From positions 1 to 46,309 of the forward strand of contig NZ_JACBXS010000030.1 of the NCBI RefSeq assembly GCF_013415485.1: a stretch of DNA of 46,309 nt, in the 5' to 3' direction. The DNA is from Rhabdonatronobacter sediminivivens (GTDB taxonomy: Bacteria > Pseudomonadota > Alphaproteobacteria > Rhodobacterales > Rhodobacteraceae). A program made the translations under genes and the position numbers. Below are positions 35,597 to 46,175 of this stretch, piece by piece. The notes under the pieces are model-generated. The model was not told the DNA's origin. It worked only from the letters and a program-made list of their open reading frames with translations, and did no database searches. How positions within the stretch are numbered: the stretch's first letter is position 1; each line of letters opens with the position of its first letter.

Positions 35597-36655
35597 TCAC
35601 AGCCATGCGTCGCGCCCGGTGCCCACGGCGTCGGCCACAGTGGCAAAGCCGTCGCGGGCCAGCAGCGCATCCAGGCCGCGGTTGATTCTGGCGACCAGGC
35701 CCAGCCCCTGATAGCTCAGCGCGGTGTAGAGCTGCACCGCCGTGGCGCCGGCGTGGATCTTGGCATAGGCGGCCTCGGCGCTGTCGATCCCGCCCACACC
35801 GACCAACGGCAACGCCCCTTCCAGCAGATGCGACAGTTGCGCCAGAACGCGGGTCGAGCGGTCAAAGAGCGGCCGGCCGGACAGGCCCCCGGCTTCGGCC
35901 GCATGGGGGCCGTGCAGACCCTCGCGCGCCAGGGTGGTGTTGGTGGCGATCACCCCGTCGATCCCTGACCGCAGGGCGACCCCGGCCACGGCCTCCAGCG
36001 CGGGGGCATCCAGGTCCGGGGCGATCTTCAGGAAGATCGGGATCGGGCGGGGCAGGTCGGCGCGGGCGGCGATCACGCCCTCCAGCAGCGCGGCCAGCGC
36101 CTGCGGGCCCTGCAGGTCGCGCAGTTTCTCGGTATTGGGCGAGGAGACATTGACCGTGGCGAAATCCAGATCCGCCCCGCAGCGGCGCAGGACGGCGGCG
36201 AAATCGGCAGCACGGTCGGTGCTGTCCTTGTTCGCGCCCAGGTTCAGGCCGATCACCGCGTTGCGCGGGCGCTGGTGCAGCCGGGCGGCAATCGCCTCGG
36301 CGCCGTCATTGTTGAAGCCGAAACGGTTGATGACCGCGCCATCGCGGGGCAGGCGAAAGAGGCGCGGGCGCGGGTTGCCGGGTTGCGGGCGCGGGGTGGC
36401 GGCGCCAACCTCCAGAAAGCCGAAGCCCGCGCGGGCCAGCGGCTGCAGCGCGGTGGCGTTCTTGTCGAACCCGGCGGCCAGCCCAACGGGGTTGGCCAGC
36501 GCCAGCCCCGCCAGATCCACCTTCAGCCGGTCCGACAGGATCTGCGGCGGCATGGGGGCGAGCCCGGTCTTGAGCGCGCGCAGGGCAAGGGCATGGGCGC
36601 GCTCCGGCTCCAGCCGGTGCAGAAGGGACAGGCCCAGCGCTTCGACCCGGCTCAA
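35597..36655 (-). CDS. pyrD: Dihydroorotate dehydrogenase (quinone), class 2
   Basis: A 352-residue FMN enzyme of pyrimidine synthesis that oxidises dihydroorotate to orotate with quinone as acceptor, at the inner membrane. Visible motifs are [13 protein letters not shown] (54-66), NRFGFNN (110-116), the catalytic-serine segment TVNVSSPNT (167-175), GVIATNTT and the phosphate-binding VGVGGI. The N-terminal amphipathic helices [19 protein letters not shown] mark class 2. I chose the TTG at 36655, which gives [10 protein letters not shown]. No ATG or GTG is available at the right place, and this TTG overlaps the stop of the DUF952 gene, as expected for coupled genes. Confidence 0.93.
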   Translation of the reverse strand: MSRVEALGLSLLHRLEPERAHALALRALKTGLAPMPPQILSDRLKVDLAGLALANPVGLAAGFDKNATALQPLARAGFGFLEVGAATPRPQPGNPRPRLFRLPRDGAVINRFGFNNDGAEAIAARLHQRPRNAVIGLNLGANKDSTDRAADFAAVLRRCGADLDFATVNVSSPNTEKLRDLQGPQALAALLEGVIAARADLPRPIPIFLKIAPDLDAPALEAVAGVALRSGIDGVIATNTTLAREGLHGPHAAEAGGLSGRPLFDRSTRVLAQLSHLLEGALPLVGVGGIDSAEAAYAKIHAGATAVQLYTALSYQGLGLVARINRGLDALLARDGFATVADAVGTGRDAWL

Positions 36656-36990
36656 ATCACGCCCTCCGGGAAGATATGCCCGGCCGCGCCCAGCGGCAGG
36701 GATTTGTCCCAGACCACATCGGAGCGGTGCAGCATGCGATAGAGATGCGGAAACAGCGCCCCTCGGCGTGACGGCTCCCACCGCAGATCGGGGCCAAGCT
36801 GGTCGGCATCCACCGCCACCAGCACCAGATCGCTCTCGCCCGCGAAATGCCGGGCGGCGGTCTCCATGACCTGCTGGGCGGTGGAGAGGTGGATATACCC
36901 GTCGGCCAGATCGACGGCAGCGCCACGGGTGGACCCGTCGCGCACCAGCGCGTCCCATTCCGGGCGCCGAAAGATCTTGTAGACCAGCAT
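36652..36990 (-). CDS. DUF952 family protein
   Basis: A 112-residue cytosolic protein of the DUF952 family (glutathione S-transferase-unrelated, ADP-ribosyltransferase-like small fold). Conserved features are [13 protein letters not shown] at the start, [16 protein letters not shown] in the middle, [15 protein letters not shown] and a C-terminal PLG...P. The His-Leu-Ser of YIHLS is the best conserved point. Its biological role is unknown. It is the first gene of the run with pyrD, whose TTG start overlaps its stop by 4 bases. Confidence 0.85.
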   Translation of the reverse strand: MLVYKIFRRPEWDALVRDGSTRGAAVDLADGYIHLSTAQQVMETAARHFAGESDLVLVAVDADQLGPDLRWEPSRRGALFPHLYRMLHRSDVVWDKSLPLGAAGHIFPEGVI

Positions 36991-37089
36991 GAATGCGTCA
37001 TGCCCAAACCCCGCGTCCGGGTCAATGGGGCGCGGGTCCGGCGCGTGCGCCCTGTGCGCCGGTGCAACGCCGAGTCAGAGCGGGCCGAG

Positions 37090-37545
37090 TCAGAGCGGGC
37101 CGGGGCGGCGTTCCTCGCTCAGCAGGACATTGGCATCGACGGCGCCGACGCCGGGCAGGGTCATGATGCGTCGGCGCAGGACGCGTTCGAAATCGGGGAT
37201 GTCGCGGGCGATGACGCGCAGGCGATAGTCATAGAGGCCCAGCACATGCTGGACGGTCTGGACCTCGGGGATGGCGCTGACGGCGCGTTCGAAATCGGCC
37301 AGGCTGGTGCGGCCCTTGGCGGCCAGGGTGACGCCCAGAAAGACGGTGACGCCGAACCCCAGCGCGCCCGCATCCAGCACCAGCCGCCGCCGCCGGATCG
37401 CCCCGACCTGGTGCAGGCGGCGCAGGCGGCGCCAGGTGGCGGGCTGGCTGAGCCCCACCTGCCGCCCCAGCGCCCCGGCGCCAAGGGTCGCATCCTGCGC
37501 CAAGGCGCGCAGGAGCGCGCGGTCGGTGTCATCAAGGTCGATCAT
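37090..37545 (-). CDS. Lrp/AsnC-family regulator (distal)
   Basis: A 151-residue feast/famine regulator with an N-terminal helix-turn-helix (LDDTDRALLRALAQDATLG...LSQPATWRRLRRL, about residues 3-47) and a C-terminal RAM ligand domain (VTVFLGVTLAA... and LGLYDYRLRVIARDIPDFERVL). It is closely related to the next regulator (37682-38140), from which it is 136 bases away on the same strand. The longer frame upstream is rejected because the ATG at 37545 gives the normal family start. The effector is likely an amino acid, perhaps a branched-chain one given the nearby ilvC, but this is inference. Confidence 0.88.
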   Translation of the reverse strand: MIDLDDTDRALLRALAQDATLGAGALGRQVGLSQPATWRRLRRLHQVGAIRRRRLVLDAGALGFGVTVFLGVTLAAKGRTSLADFERAVSAIPEVQTVQHVLGLYDYRLRVIARDIPDFERVLRRRIMTLPGVGAVDANVLLSEERRPGPL

Positions 37546-37681
37546 GGGGCGGTGCCTGTGGAGAGGGGGTGCTCCCGCCCCCCTGCGGGCGTTGGGCCGG
37601 GCAGCGCGGGCAAGCCCGCGCTGCGGTTGGTGCCTGTTGGGGCGGTCCGTCCATGCCCACGGGGCCGGTGTTTGCCGGGGG

Positions 37682-38140
37682 TCATAGCGGCAGGGCCTCG
37701 CCGCTCTTGATGTCGCTGACATGCATCAGCGCCTCAAGATCGGCGATATGGGGCAGGGTGAGGATACGCTCGCGGTAGAGGCGGCGGTAATCCTCCATGT
37801 CGCGGGCGATGATGTTGAGCCGGACATCGACCCGGCCGAGGAAGGTCTGGATCTCCAGCACTTCGGGGATCTGGCGGGCGGCGGCGATGAAGCCGTCGAA
37901 GGCGCGGGGATCGGTCTTGTCCAGCGTCACACGCAGCGAGACCTCGACCGACCAACCCAGGCGGTGCCAGTCGATCACCGCCTGCTGGCCCTGCAACACG
38001 CCACGGGTGCGCAGCCGTTCCAGCCGCCGCCAGCAGGTGGCTTCGGTCACATTGGCGCGGGCGGCCAGGTCGGCGGTGGTCAGCGCCGGGTCGGCCTGAA
38101 GCTGGCGCAGCAAGCGGCGGTCGGTGTCATCAATCTGCAT
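37682..38140 (-). CDS. Lrp/AsnC-family regulator divergent from ilvC
   Basis: A 152-residue Lrp-type regulator: helix-turn-helix at the start (IDDTDRRLLRQLQADPALT, then VTEATCWRRLERL) and RAM domain (VEVSLRVTLDKT, FLGRVDVRLNIIARDMEDYRR). The ATG at 38140 gives the standard MQIDDTDRR start. It is read away from ilvC across a 129-base gap with an AT-rich dyad, the classic layout of a local regulator and its target. The second copy just downstream is a likely duplication. Confidence 0.9.
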   Translation of the reverse strand: MQIDDTDRRLLRQLQADPALTTADLAARANVTEATCWRRLERLRTRGVLQGQQAVIDWHRLGWSVEVSLRVTLDKTDPRAFDGFIAAARQIPEVLEIQTFLGRVDVRLNIIARDMEDYRRLYRERILTLPHIADLEALMHVSDIKSGEALPL

Positions 38141-38142
38141 GG

Positions 38143-38178
38143 ATTTTTCAATATCATGGCTATTAACAAATGAAAATT
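38143..38178. promoter_or_regulatory. AT-rich dyad between Lrp regulator and ilvC
   Basis: TTTTCA (38145-38150) and TGAAAA (38171-38176) are inverted copies about 20 bases apart inside a strikingly AT-rich patch of an otherwise GC-rich region. This is a good candidate for an Lrp-type operator or shared promoter. AAGGAGG (38256-38262), 7 bases before ATG 38270, is the ribosome binding site of ilvC. Confidence 0.45.
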
Positions 38179-38236
38179 GCGAAAACTGGGCCTGGTGCGT
38201 GAAGAACGAAATGCGCAGCCGCCTCTGGCCGGATAG

Positions 38237-39292
<1,056 letters not shown>

Positions 39293-39315
39293 GGCCGCAA
39301 GGGGCCGCAGATCAA

Positions 39316-39349
39316 GGGGCGGGGCGGGTGGCCCCGCCCCGTTTGCGTT
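39316..39349. terminator. Bidirectional terminator between ilvC and the helicase
   Basis: GGGGCGGGGC and GCCCCGCCCC (39316-39340) make a perfect 10-bp stem with a 5-base loop, followed on the plus strand by GTTTGCGTT. It sits between the convergent ends of ilvC and the helicase gene and is the best intrinsic terminator in this part. Confidence 0.8.
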
Positions 39350-39355
39350 GGTGGC

Positions 39356-40603
39356 TCAGGCCGCGCGGGATTTGTTGCGCGGCTGCGGGCGGCGGCGGCG
39401 GGCGGGTTTGGCGCCCGGTTTCGCACCGGGTTTGGCGCCGGGGCGCCCGCCCTTGCGCACCGGCTCGGCGCTTTCCCAGGGCTGGCCTGAGGCGACGGGA
39501 ATCGGCCGGCCCATCACCTTGTGGATGGCGCGGAGCTCCTCCATCTCGTCGGGGGCGCAGAAGGCCACGGCGGCGCCATCGGCGCCCGCGCGGGCGGTGC
39601 GGCCGATCCGGTGAATGTAATTGTCCGGCACGTTGGGCAGGTCGAAGTTGTAGACATGCCGCACCTCGGGGATGTCCAGCCCGCGGGCGGCGACATCGGT
39701 GGCCACCAGCACGCGAACCTCCCCCGCGCGGAAGGCGCGCAGGGCGCGGTCGCGCTGGCCCTGGCTCTTGTTGCCATGGATCGAGGCGACGGCGAAGCCC
39801 GTGCGCTCCAGCGTGCGGGCCAGCTTCTCGGACCCGTGCTTGGTGCGGCCAAAGACGATGGCACGCTCGGCCCGGTGCGCGTCCAAAAGCTCGATCAACC
39901 GCGCGGGCTTGTCGCCCTTGGTGACGAAATGCACCGACTGGGTGATCTTGCTGACCGCCGTGCCGGGGGGCGAGACCTGCACCTTGACCGGGCGGGTCAG
40001 ATAGGTCTGGGCCAGTTCCTCCATCTGCTTGGGCATGGTGGCGGAAAACAGCATGGTCTGACGGTCCGGCGACAGGGCCGAGGCGATCCGGCGCAGGGCG
40101 TGGATGAAGCCCAGATCCAGCATCTGGTCGCCCTCGTCCAGCACCAGAAAGCGGGTTTCGGCCAGCGACACCGCGCCGCGGTTCATCAGGTCGATGAGCC
40201 GCCCCGGCGTGGCCACCAGCAGGTCGGTCCCGCGTGCCAGCCGCTGGGCCTGCACATTGACCGAGGCCCCGCCCACCACCAGTTCGATGCGCGTGGGCGT
40301 GCCCGCGACCAGTGGGCGTAGGGTGTCGGCGATCTGGCGGACCAGTTCGCGGGTGGGGGCCAGCACCAGGGCGCGGGCGGTTTTCGGGGCAGGCTTGCCC
40401 TGCATTTCGCCCAGCACGCTCAGCAGCGGCAGGCCAAAGGCGGCGGTCTTGCCGGTGCCGGTCTGCGCCAGGCCGATCACATCGCGCCCTTCAAGCGCGG
40501 GGGGGATGGCGCGGGTCTGGATGGGGGTGGGTTCGGTGATGCCGGCCTCGGCCAGACGCGCCACCAGGCGGGCCGGAAGGCCCATATGTTCGAATTGATT
40601 CAC
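39356..40603 (-). CDS. DEAD-box RNA helicase (RhlE-like)
   Basis: A 415-residue ATP-dependent RNA helicase. Q-motif region GITEPTPIQ (21-29), Walker A AQTGTGKT (46-53), APTREL, TPGR, motif II DEGD (156-159, in place of the usual DEAD), SAT (187-189), and the C-terminal domain with VATDVAARGLDIP and HRIGRTAR. The tail is Arg/Lys/Pro-rich, with three PGAK repeats, and should bind RNA. I chose GTG at 40603: it has AAAGGAC about 8 bases upstream and gives the family start (V/M)NQFEHMGLP. The ATG at 40585 has no ribosome site. The role is probably in ribosome assembly or RNA decay. Confidence 0.93.
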   Translation of the reverse strand: MNQFEHMGLPARLVARLAEAGITEPTPIQTRAIPPALEGRDVIGLAQTGTGKTAAFGLPLLSVLGEMQGKPAPKTARALVLAPTRELVRQIADTLRPLVAGTPTRIELVVGGASVNVQAQRLARGTDLLVATPGRLIDLMNRGAVSLAETRFLVLDEGDQMLDLGFIHALRRIASALSPDRQTMLFSATMPKQMEELAQTYLTRPVKVQVSPPGTAVSKITQSVHFVTKGDKPARLIELLDAHRAERAIVFGRTKHGSEKLARTLERTGFAVASIHGNKSQGQRDRALRAFRAGEVRVLVATDVAARGLDIPEVRHVYNFDLPNVPDNYIHRIGRTARAGADGAAVAFCAPDEMEELRAIHKVMGRPIPVASGQPWESAEPVRKGGRPGAKPGAKPGAKPARRRRPQPRNKSRAA

Positions 40604-40947
40604 TTCTGTCCTTTCAAGCGACCGTCTGGCCGCCGGGAATATGCGTCCGCCATATCTGCGCGAACGGGTGAGCGGGCCGTCCGCGCATGGGCCGCAGCCC
40701 CGGACAACCCCTGAACCCCTGCGTGACTGTGGGAACGGATACATGTGCAGCGCGGATTTCCTGCGCCCGACGGCGTCATGCGTCCTGGGCCGGATCCTGC
40801 TCACGCGGCAGGTCGCGCACTGTTCGGCCTGTATGTAAGTGTGTGGGCCGCCTGCGTCAATGACCTTGTCGGAGCGTCTGCGCGCAGGCGCGGGGTTCCA
40901 GACGGCGCAGCGGCGAAATCCGGGTGCATTTTCTGCCGGTCGACTTC
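40604..40947. other. Gap between helicase and groESL promoter
   Basis: No gene is supported in these 344 bases. The first part must hold the promoter and 5' leader of the minus-strand helicase. The small frames present are Arg/Pro-rich shadows. Confidence 0.5.
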
Positions 40948-40976
40948 TTGACAGTGCCTTGAAGCTTGCCTAGATC
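40948..40976 (+). promoter_or_regulatory. groESL promoter
   Basis: TTGACA (40948-40953), a 17-base spacer and TAGATC (40971-40976) form a near-consensus housekeeping promoter. It lies just upstream of the CIRCE operator, which would cover the start site. Confidence 0.75.
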
Positions 40977-40983
40977 GGCGCTG

Positions 40984-41010
40984 TTGGCACTCGCCGGCTG
41001 TGAGTGCTAA
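40984..41010 (+). promoter_or_regulatory. CIRCE operator (HrcA site)
   Basis: TTGGCACTC-N9-GAGTGCTAA matches the CIRCE element (TTAGCACTC-N9-GAGTGCTAA) with a single change. HrcA bound here represses groESL until heat stress. HrcA itself is not in this window. Confidence 0.95.
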
Positions 41011-41045
41011 TCCTCATTCAACTGGAACCGAAGGAGCGTTCTCAG

Positions 41046-43038
<1,993 letters not shown>

Positions 43039-43081
43039 TCTGCCCGGCTGATTTCCGGCCCTTTCCAGGGCCGGACCCGCG

Positions 43082-43115
43082 CGCCCCGCTGCCTTGCAGC
43101 GGGGCGTTTGCGTTT
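43082..43115 (+). terminator. groESL terminator
   Basis: CGCCCCGCTGC and GCAGCGGGGCG (43082-43106) make a perfect 11-bp stem with a 3-base loop, followed by TTTGCGTTT. It lies 43 bases after the groEL stop. Confidence 0.88.
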
Positions 43116-43443
43116 ATGGGTGCCGCGCGCGCCATCGGGCAATGCGGGTTATCTACAGCCAGAATCGTATGGGTCATCGAGGCTGGATCGCGGCGCAACC
43201 GGCCCGTGGCAACGCCCCCGGTGCCGTCATCGGCGCCCTGGCGCGCAGGCTCCTGTGCCGCTTGAACGCCAGCTTCCGGATCAACACAATTTCCGAGGCT
43301 CCAGCGCGATCAGGGGCCGCAGACAAAGACATTTGCCACCCGATGCGCGCGCCATGCGCGCTGGATTGTCTGCGGGAGCTTGCCGATTTCCGGCAGCTTC
43401 GGGCATAGCGTGCGAGGGTCCGCTCACATGCGGCAGGTGCCCC
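43116..43443. other. Gap between groESL and protease gene
   Basis: I see no gene in these 328 bases. Both strands give only Arg/Ala-rich frames without a ribosome site. No clear terminator was seen for the protease gene that ends at 43444. Confidence 0.45.
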
Positions 43444-44271
43444 TCATGGTCTGACGAAGCGCGCCCCGCCGCCGCTGCTCATCTGTCGCTGACCATCACT
43501 TGGCAGGTCCTGAACGCGAACGAAGCGCTGGTCGCCTGCAGCCAGTGCAGCGCGCAGCACATCCAGGCGCGGCCCCAGCGAAACCCCCAGCGCGACCCGG
43601 CGCTGCGAGGGGTCGGTCGAGTCCGACATGGCCGAAACCACCGATACGATTCGCACCTGTCCGTGGCTGAGGGCAAAGACCGGCGCGCCAGAGGCGCCAA
43701 AATCCACGGAACAACTCATGGTCACCACGCCCATCCGGTCGCGTTGCAGCACATGGCAGCGTTCTTCAAGCGAGGGCACCTCGCTGCGGCCGCGGGCATA
43801 TGAGACCACGCCGATCTCATCACCGCGGCGAGGTTCCGAATAGACCGCAAAGGGCTGGACATTGCTGAGCTGGATGGGGCGATCCAGTTCCAGCAGGGCC
43901 AGGTCATGGGCCACGCGGGTGCTGCCGATGCTTCCGACATGGCGATATTCGGGGTGTACGGCGCTGCGGCGCACGCCGCGGTCGGCTTCGGACCGGCCAT
44001 TGCGCAGCCCGGCGCGAAATCGCAATTCGCTATCCGGCAGCCGTGCGCCGGTCTGGTTGTCGAACAGGCAATGCGCCGCCGTCAGCACCAGTTGCGGCGC
44101 AATCATTGCCCCCGAGCAGAAGCCGCGCCGCCCGATATCGATCCGCCCCACCGCTTCCCAGCCACGGCCCAGCGTGCCCGTGTCCAGCGCCCGCAGCGCG
44201 CCATCGTCGGCGCGAACCCCGTTGCCCGCGACTGTTGCCAAGGCGATGACCAATACCGCAATGAACCGCAT
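43444..44271 (-). CDS. Secreted trypsin-like serine protease (V8/S1 type)
   Basis: A 275-residue protein with a signal peptide (about 1-21, MRFIAVLVIALATVAGNG) and a chymotrypsin-fold domain. The triad is visible: H67 in VLTAAHC, D123 in AHDLALLEL, and S194 in GASGAPVF. Four Cys (52, 68, 172, 187) can form two disulfides, and C52-C68 bridges the His loop as in trypsins. The serine motif is GASGAP instead of GDSGGP, as in V8-like bacterial enzymes. I start at the ATG at 44271 because it opens the signal peptide. The protein likely acts in the periplasm or outside; the substrate is unknown. It lies 87 bases downstream of the LolA-family gene on the same strand. Confidence 0.87.
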   Translation of the reverse strand: MRFIAVLVIALATVAGNGVRADDGALRALDTGTLGRGWEAVGRIDIGRRGFCSGAMIAPQLVLTAAHCLFDNQTGARLPDSELRFRAGLRNGRSEADRGVRRSAVHPEYRHVGSIGSTRVAHDLALLELDRPIQLSNVQPFAVYSEPRRGDEIGVVSYARGRSEVPSLEERCHVLQRDRMGVVTMSCSVDFGASGAPVFALSHGQVRIVSVVSAMSDSTDPSQRRVALGVSLGPRLDVLRAALAAGDQRFVRVQDLPSDGQRQMSSGGGARFVRP

Positions 44272-44358
44272 TGTCCGACCCTTTGGTTGCCCCCGATGGG
44301 GAAGGCCTCGCATGTCAGTTGGGCGGGAATTGGGCGCAGTCGCGGCAGGGGCGGCGCC

Positions 44359-44967
44359 TCAGCGGCGGCGGGCATCGGCCTCGGCCGAGATATTGAACAG
44401 CCGCGCGCTGAGGTCCGTGCCAAAGCGCAGGTCCCCCAGGACCACTGTGGTTTGCGCGCGCGTGTCATCGGTGATGACCCATTGGCGCAATTCGGTCGGA
44501 TTGGCACTGAAGACCAGCCGGATATTGCCGTATTCCGGATATTCCGGGTCCTGCGCCACCACCGAGGTGGTGCTCTCATCGGCGAAATGGTCCACCACCA
44601 TGCGATCACGCGTCAGGTCCACATTCGGCGCCAGGATCAGGTTCAGCGGTGTGCGCCGCAGCGGATACTGGTTGGGCGGCTGATTCGATCGCCCGTCAAA
44701 AATCGCAACCTGCCCCCCCGAGGCCATCACGAGGCTGTCTTCGGGCGGGTCATATTCGAAGCGCACCCGCCCCGGGCGGCGGATGTATATCCGCCCCGTC
44801 GAGATGGTGTCATCGGGGTTGATCTGTGTAAAATCCCCCTGCGCGGTGGAGAAGCTGTTGAGATAGCGCGAGATCTCGGAGAGTGACAGAGGCTCCTGCG
44901 CGAAGCCTGGTCGGGCCAGGGCCAGCGCGGGAAGGGACAGCAAGAGGGACCGGCGGGTGATGCTCAT
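44359..44967 (-). CDS. lolA: LolA-family outer-membrane lipoprotein carrier
   Basis: A 202-residue periplasmic carrier that takes lipoproteins from the LolCDE complex to the outer membrane. The signal peptide (1-23) has TRRSLLLSLPALALA and a likely cut after GFA. The mature part has the family's ISRYLNSFSTAQGDFTQ helix, then the GRIYIRRPGRVRFEYDPP strands and SLVMASGGQVAIFD. I start at the ATG at 44967 because the longer frame upstream has no signal peptide in frame. The twin Arg in the signal is worth noting but is not a full Tat motif. Confidence 0.85.
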   Translation of the reverse strand: MSITRRSLLLSLPALALARPGFAQEPLSLSEISRYLNSFSTAQGDFTQINPDDTISTGRIYIRRPGRVRFEYDPPEDSLVMASGGQVAIFDGRSNQPPNQYPLRRTPLNLILAPNVDLTRDRMVVDHFADESTTSVVAQDPEYPEYGNIRLVFSANPTELRQWVITDDTRAQTTVVLGDLRFGTDLSARLFNISAEADARRR

Positions 44968-45107
44968 GCCATCTTGATAGCGGATTTGCCGTGACGGTAA
45001 AGCCACGAACGGCTCACACAGGGGACACAAGGCAGAGAGGTGGGCGCGGTCGTCCCGGGGCGCACCATCATCCGCCGGAAGATCATGCCTATACGCCCCG
45101 TTCAGGG

Positions 45108-45192
45108 CTGATCTGACCCACTGGATCAAATCTTGTCGCCCTTCATCCCGGGTCGGAAGTCCCGCGGCAAGGCCGTCCACTACGCCAACCAC
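45108..45192 (+). pseudogene. Remnant of an IS5-type transposase
   Basis: The frame that reads SPFIPGRKSRGKAVHYA from about 45136 matches the C-terminal part of IS5-family transposases (IPGRKSRGKAVKYDKRRYK...). It ends abruptly at the next unrelated sequence. No ends of the element can be seen. The 140 bases between the LolA start and this fragment show no gene. Confidence 0.45.
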
Positions 45193-45205
45193 CTCACTCC
45201 GGGCA

Positions 45206-45472
45206 GGCGGCCGAAACCGGGCGGTTACAGTGATTCGAGAGGCGCAACGGCACCTTGCGCAATGGACGCTGGAACCAATTGCCAAGCTGATCAGCGAAGA
45301 AGCCTCGGCCAAGCTGGGCGGCGCCGTCCAGATCGACGTGGTGCGGCCTCTGCAAGCCTATGACGCGGGCGGCAAGGCGCGGGCGTTCTCGGCCATGATC
45401 AAGGCACTGGCAGAGGCCAAGGCGGCGGGGAACGATCCGGGGCCGGTGCTGCATATGCTGGATCACGAATAA
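45206..45472 (+). pseudogene. C-terminal fragment of a phage portal protein
   Basis: About 85 codons read EAQRHLAQWTLEPIAKLISE, then SAKLGGAVQIDVVRPLQAYD and GGKARAFSAMIKALAEAKAAG. This is the C-terminal part of HK97-type portal proteins of Rhodobacterales prophages and gene transfer agents, as far as I recognise it. The N-terminal three quarters are missing; upstream sequence switches to the IS5 remnant at about 45200. The first possible start is a GTG at 45230 with no ribosome site, so I regard it as dead prophage sequence. Its stop overlaps the end of the convergent HIRAN gene. Confidence 0.5.
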
Positions 45473-45933
45473 GGGCGTTGTGCCTCATGCCCTATTGTTT
45501 TTTTGCGCCGGGCACTCTCGCTGTGGCCGGGCGGGGCAAGACCGATAATGTTAAAATCCAAGAATCCGCTATCGCTTTCATAGATCGAGTGCAGCTCTGC
45601 CGCGATCTGAATATTCTCTGAGAGAAAATCACTTACCAATTCTGCCGCAAGTTCGCTTTCGAGATAACCAATGTGCCATTCCGCTACACTCTTGGAAAAT
45701 AAGCCTTTCTTTTCCGAAATGCCATAAACTGCTATCGCATTGGGATCATGCGGGTTGTTTGGCTGATGCTCAAGCTGCACGCCGTATTGAAGGCCTTTCT
45801 TCTCGGCTTTGCGTGCTGCATCCGCGAAGGCTTGGGCCTCTGCCTTGCGATGCTGAACACCGACTACTTTCTGCATTGTGGTAGCCTGCACCCACTTGCT
45901 GTCGGGCCTATGTGTTCCATCCCGGATGATCAC
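45463..45933 (-). CDS. Small HIRAN-domain protein
   Basis: A protein of about 156 residues with a stand-alone HIRAN domain: VVGVQHRKAEA... near the start, then the core YGVQLEHQPNNPHDPNAIAV and WHIGYLESELAAELVSDFL. HIRAN domains bind DNA ends or single-stranded DNA and are often fused to helicases or nucleases; no enzyme domain is attached here. Base composition is clearly more AT-rich than its neighbours, so it was probably acquired. I prefer the GTG at 45933 with GAGGG 5 bases upstream; the ATG at 45876 is possible. The frame continues upstream into the opposite strand of the IS481 fragment, so the true N-terminus could have been lost. Confidence 0.55.
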   Translation of the reverse strand: MIIRDGTHRPDSKWVQATTMQKVVGVQHRKAEAQAFADAARKAEKKGLQYGVQLEHQPNNPHDPNAIAVYGISEKKGLFSKSVAEWHIGYLESELAAELVSDFLSENIQIAAELHSIYESDSGFLDFNIIGLAPPGHSESARRKKTIGHEAQRPYS

Positions 45934-46004
45934 ATAGACCCTCGCCGGTCTGCCCTGTTCATGGCAAGATCGATGCTGCGTGAGGTTCGGGAGGGGGCGG
46001 GAGG

Positions 46005-46175
46005 ATGCTGATTTCTCTGCACAAGCAGGCAACGACGACGCCGAAGATCCGGGCTGCGATCCAGGCGAGCCGCGAACCGGCGCGGGTGGTGGCCGAGCGC
46101 TACGGGGTCTCCGAGCAGACGGTCTGGAAGTGGCGCAGCCGCGACGACGTCCACGACCGGAGCCACACGCCACGG
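46005..46175 (+). pseudogene. N-terminal part of an IS481-type transposase, interrupted
   Basis: From ATG 46005 the frame reads LHKQATTTPKIRAAIQASRE, then VAERYGVSEQTVWKWRSRD and VHDRSHTP. This is the helix-turn-helix start of IS481-family transposases. After HTP the family match ends exactly where a different IS end begins (46176). The integrase-core catalytic part is not in the window. Confidence 0.7.

Noticed and set aside
43094..43803. Plus-strand frames after the groESL terminator
   Set aside because: They begin inside or next to the terminator stem, have no ribosome site and run antisense through the protease gene.
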